From the NCBI RefSeq assembly GCF_014384705.1, contig NZ_JACRSN010000018.1, forward strand, positions 1 to 64,000: a DNA stretch of 64,000 nt, read 5' to 3'. Below are positions 61,290-64,000 of the stretch, in pieces. Source of the stretch: Yeguia hominis. Its GTDB lineage: Bacteria > Bacillota > Clostridia > Oscillospirales > Acutalibacteraceae. The notes beneath the pieces are model-generated. The model was not told the origin of the DNA, ran no database searches, and saw only the letters and a list, made by a program, of their open reading frames with translations. The position numbers and the translations under genes were made by a program. Each line of letters begins with the position of its first letter. The stretch's first letter is position 1.

Positions 61290-61571
61290 TTTTGGAAAAA
61301 ACTGTATCCTTGTAATGTGATGTCTGTGCCTATCCAAGAAGCGATTCCCGATTCCATTCGTTTCGTTTGGGCTGACGCATCGCCTTGTTATGCCCTTTGC
61401 GCACTGTCCTTCCCCTGTAGAACCGGCTTTTCTCCCCGTAAAAGCGACCATAAAAAACCGCCGGACGGCAAGATGCCTCCAGCGGTTTGGAACGATTTCA
61501 TCAAGTGATGGACTGCATGCACAGGCAGCGCAGACTTTGCGCCGCTTGCATTTGCCGGCGCCATGCAAAGT

Positions 61572-63488
61572 TTAGCCTTCCGAACTCTCCTCGCCTGTTC
61601 CGGGATCTGGTGTCGGTTCCGGTTCCGGCGTCGGTTCCGGCTCTGGTGTCGGCTCCGGTTCCGGCGTCGGCTCCGGCTCCGGCGTCGGTTTTGGCGTCGG
61701 TTTTGGCGTGTTCTCCGGTTTCGGTGTCGGCTTGGGCTTCGGTGTCGGCGTTGCTTCCGGCTTATCCGGGCCTACAAGATAGATCGGCGCCACCTCACTG
61801 TAATGGGAGGTCGGCAGATCTTCCGTCTTGATCAGCTCGCCGTCCTTGTACCAGTACCGCCACGCAGCAGCGTTGTATCCGGAATAACCGGTGCGCTTCA
61901 GGACCCGTTCTCCGGGCTCCAGAGAGTCGTCCTTCTTTTCGATGGCCTCCGGCATTGCGATATATCCGGTGAATTCTCCGTAAGTTTTGATTTCATCATA
62001 TTCATCGGAAATATATCCGTACATGGACATGGTAAGGGTCATGCCATCCATATAAGAAACGATATAGATCGGATATTCGGTGGTGTTCCGCATCTGGACA
62101 TCCAGGTACGGATAATCTACCGTCGCGTCCAATCCGGGTTCGCAGTAACTTGACGGCTGCATATGGCAGGCCCGCTCAACCACTTCCAGATTGGAATACA
62201 ATCCGCAGTTGTACAGAACCGTTGCCGCCTGGCAAATACCGCCGCCGTACATCGGTACAAGTTCGCCGTTCATCCAGCCGCCGGACTGAACCCAGCCGCC
62301 GTCAGGAACGGTGCTGTCTCCGACCATTCCATGGAAGGAGATGATTTCGCCGGCCGGAATGACATGCTGGTTCATTTTCTGCATGGCAAGCCGCATGTTG
62401 TGCTCGGAATTGGAGTTATTTGTGCAGACATTGCTGTAGGTACCAATGAGACCCATCTTTTTGGAAAGGTCACTCTGCGAGGTTTTAAAATCCACTTCTT
62501 TTACCGTTGCGGTAACCGTGCCGGATTTTTTCTCTTTTAAAATGGTTTCAATTTCTTCGGAAAGCTTCTTTTGATCAACCTTCCGGCCTTTTTCCCCGTC
62601 TTTGTAGGAAAATTCCAGGGTGTCAAAATCGAAATCCACAACGGTGGGCTCAACTGCCTTTTTATCGATTTCTTTTGCAAAGGCGATGATCTTTTTCGTG
62701 ACGCCATCCATAGAGAAACTGGCCACTAGCTCAAGCGGTTCACTGGAAATGCTGCTGCCGGAAGCTTCCGCCTCGCTGCGCTTTTTGGCCTCTTCCAAAA
62801 CGGCATCTGTATTGAATGTAAGCGCCAAATCTGCCGAAGTAATCGAGAAACTGGCTTTCTTATAGGAAACGTCGACCTTGTATTCGCCGGCAAGCGCTGC
62901 TTCTTTTTCTGTCAGCGCAGTCCGTGCCTCTTCTTCTGTCCTCCCGTCAAGTTTTACGCCTGAGACCGAAATGCCTTTTCCAAACGTAAAGCCGGCATCA
63001 GAGGAACTGGAGGCCGGATCCTGACCGGGCGATTTTAAAAGCGACGAACCGAGCAGAACCCCTACTGCAATCAGCGCAACCACAAGACATGCGACTGCAG
63101 AGATAATCAACGTTTTCTTTTTTCCGCCGTTTCCGGAAGCATCGGAAGAATAAGAAGAAATATCGGTCTGTGCCGAGGTAGGAATCGGCGCCTTTTCCGG
63201 TTCTGCAGATTGCGGGGCAACCGGAACGGCACGGCTCGGCGCAGGCGCGACGGCAACCGCTTTTTTCTGTTCGTCGGGCTTTGAAAAGCTGCTGATATCC
63301 CGGGAAGAATCTTCCGGTTTCGGAGCGGAAGCCGGAACAGCAGGCGCTTCCGCCTTTTTGATCTCTACAGGCTTTTTATCAGGTGCTGTACAAACCGGAT
63401 CCGCTGCGCCCGCAGAAAGTCCTTTTTGGGGATTCGGCGTCTGCTTGGACATAGGGGGTCCGGGGGTATGATTTGTCTCGTTTGACAC
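61572..63488 (-). CDS. VanW-family wall protein with Pro/Glu/Thr repeat tail
   Basis: 638 residues, GTG start at 63488 with AAAGGAG nine bases upstream. Cytoplasmic Pro/Ser/Lys-rich region (1-120), one membrane helix (about 125-148), two putative peptidoglycan-binding (PG_binding_4-like) segments, and the VanW domain at about 348-490 ('NNSNSEHNMRLAMQKMNQHVIPAGEIISFHGMVGDST...GGGICQAATVLYNCGL'). The last 50 residues are PEPTPEPE-type repeats, likely a wall-spanning spacer. VanW genes exist in vancomycin clusters but most, like this one, stand alone; function unknown, no resistance implied. Confidence 0.9.
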   Translation of the reverse strand: MSNETNHTPGPPMSKQTPNPQKGLSAGAADPVCTAPDKKPVEIKKAEAPAVPASAPKPEDSSRDISSFSKPDEQKKAVAVAPAPSRAVPVAPQSAEPEKAPIPTSAQTDISSYSSDASGNGGKKKTLIISAVACLVVALIAVGVLLGSSLLKSPGQDPASSSSDAGFTFGKGISVSGVKLDGRTEEEARTALTEKEAALAGEYKVDVSYKKASFSITSADLALTFNTDAVLEEAKKRSEAEASGSSISSEPLELVASFSMDGVTKKIIAFAKEIDKKAVEPTVVDFDFDTLEFSYKDGEKGRKVDQKKLSEEIETILKEKKSGTVTATVKEVDFKTSQSDLSKKMGLIGTYSNVCTNNSNSEHNMRLAMQKMNQHVIPAGEIISFHGMVGDSTVPDGGWVQSGGWMNGELVPMYGGGICQAATVLYNCGLYSNLEVVERACHMQPSSYCEPGLDATVDYPYLDVQMRNTTEYPIYIVSYMDGMTLTMSMYGYISDEYDEIKTYGEFTGYIAMPEAIEKKDDSLEPGERVLKRTGYSGYNAAAWRYWYKDGELIKTEDLPTSHYSEVAPIYLVGPDKPEATPTPKPKPTPKPENTPKPTPKPTPEPEPTPEPEPTPEPEPTPEPEPTPDPGTGEESSEG

Positions 63489-63526
63489 GACGGCAACTCC
63501 TTTCGAAAGGATATCGATTCTACTTC

Positions 63527-63555
63527 ATCATACAGCCTATTGAAAAAAAAGTAAA
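63527..63555 (-). promoter_or_regulatory. Promoter of the VanW gene
   Basis: Minus strand: TTTACT (63550-63555), 17-base spacer, TATGAT (63527-63532), 39 bases before the start codon. Confidence 0.65.
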
Positions 63556-63633
63556 GTTACAGGTTTATAACCTTTTCCTTACAATTTTTGGCTTTTGGAA
63601 AACAGGAAAACTTTTCAAAATTGGATTGTCCGG

Positions 63634-63662
63634 TGGATTCTGCGAGGAGTTTATGCTATAAT
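63634..63662 (+). promoter_or_regulatory. Extended -10 promoter of the glycosyltransferase gene
   Basis: TGCTATAAT (TATAAT at 63657-63662 with the TGn extension); the -35 region TGGATT (63634-63639) is poor. The leader to the start codon is about 155 bases and shows nothing else I can name. Confidence 0.5.
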
Positions 63663-63823
63663 AACCTCAAACCAGCGAACACCTTACCGGACTGGTCGTT
63701 TGGCGCTCCTGAAAAGCGCGTTTTGGAAAGCGTTCCTTTATTTATTACGTAAATAAACCATGTTACCAAAACCACTGTAAAACTTCATACGGAAGTTTCT
63801 AGAAAAAAGATTGGGAAGGTTGT

Positions 63824-64000
63824 ATGAATGTGCGAATTTTGATTTTGGCAGCGTCTACAGGCGGCGGACATATGAAAGCGTCCCGCGCAATTGAAGCAGA
63901 TATCCGGCAAAACATGCCGGATGCGGAGATCGAAATTTTGGATACACTCAAATGTATTCATACGCTGCTGGACAAGACGGTATGCGACGGATACAAATTT
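63824..64000 (+). CDS. MGDG-synthase-type glycosyltransferase (5' part; runs off the window)
   Basis: 59 codons seen. 'MNVRILILAASTGGGHMKAS' with 'RAIEADIRQ' is the N-terminal glycine-rich signature of the MGDG synthase / UgtP family (GT28), which moves sugars to diacylglycerol or undecaprenyl lipids at the inner membrane face. GGAAGG precedes the ATG. In Firmicutes these enzymes make glycolipid anchors of lipoteichoic acid or assist MurG-like steps; the choice cannot be made from this fragment. Confidence 0.8.
   Translation, partial: MNVRILILAASTGGGHMKASRAIEADIRQNMPDAEIEILDTLKCIHTLLDKTVCDGYKF

Noticed and set aside
61572..63488. VanW as evidence for vancomycin resistance
   Set aside because: No vanA/B ligase, vanH, vanX or two-component genes are nearby; stand-alone VanW proteins are common in Clostridia.

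Overview
The window looks like the chromosome of a low-to-moderate GC gut-type Clostridia (Oscillospiraceae/Ruminococcaceae-like Firmicute). The reasons are near-consensus sigma-A promoters, strong AGGAGG ribosome sites with frequent TTG/GTG starts, a THF riboswitch before folT, indolepyruvate:ferredoxin oxidoreductase, VanW, LCP and FtsW-FHA wall genes, and an integrative conjugative element (ICE) of the kind common in gut Clostridia. Assignment is by recognition of protein families only; no database was consulted.

Region 1 (1 to about 23.7 kb) is one end of an ICE, all genes on the minus strand, running off the left edge of the window. In transcription order it carries parA and parB, a lipoprotein, a 1406-residue thioester/CnaB LPXTG adhesin with a tiny membrane protein coupled to it, five small accessory proteins, a 2520-residue methylase/helicase with a tnpV gene nested in another frame, then a three-gene MarR + paired radical SAM cassette under a palindromic operator, a metallophosphoesterase, a UPF0316-like membrane protein, and DUF3848, DUF3991/TOPRIM and YodL/DUF3846 proteins. 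Conjugation machinery proper (VirB4/VirD4/relaxase/integrase) is not in view and would lie to the left.

Region 2 (23.9-42.2 kb) is core chromosome: rplM-rpsI, ttcA-like, tRNA-Val, a zinc-type ABC transporter operon behind a dyad operator, a HAD phosphatase, the debris of a beta-mannosidase and an IS200 element, a four-carbon sugar-acid kinase/PdxA pair with an EEP-family hydrolase, tatD-metG, an LCP ligase, and iorAB.

Region 3 (42.2-45.0 kb) is a small accessory island between the convergent iorAB and paaK-ACT transcripts: a Vat-type streptogramin acetyltransferase, a truncated YczE-like membrane gene and a frameshifted IS256-family element.

Region 4 (45-64 kb) is again core: ACT protein and phenylacetate-CoA ligase, folC-folT with a THF riboswitch, a GlmU-C-like acyltransferase, an FHA-FtsW/RodA protein coupled to a class B PBP, a HAD phosphatase, an HtrA protease, a DUF6259 glycosidase-like gene broken by an in-frame amber codon, a Crp/Fnr regulator divergent from an iron-sulfur protein, an IS1182-family element sitting in a duplicated terminator hairpin, a VanW protein, and the start of an MGDG-synthase-type glycosyltransferase.

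The most interesting items are the radical SAM/MarR cassette with its operator, the tnpV gene overprinted on the ICE helicase, the IS1182 insertion that duplicated a whole terminator hairpin, and the amber-interrupted DUF6259 gene.
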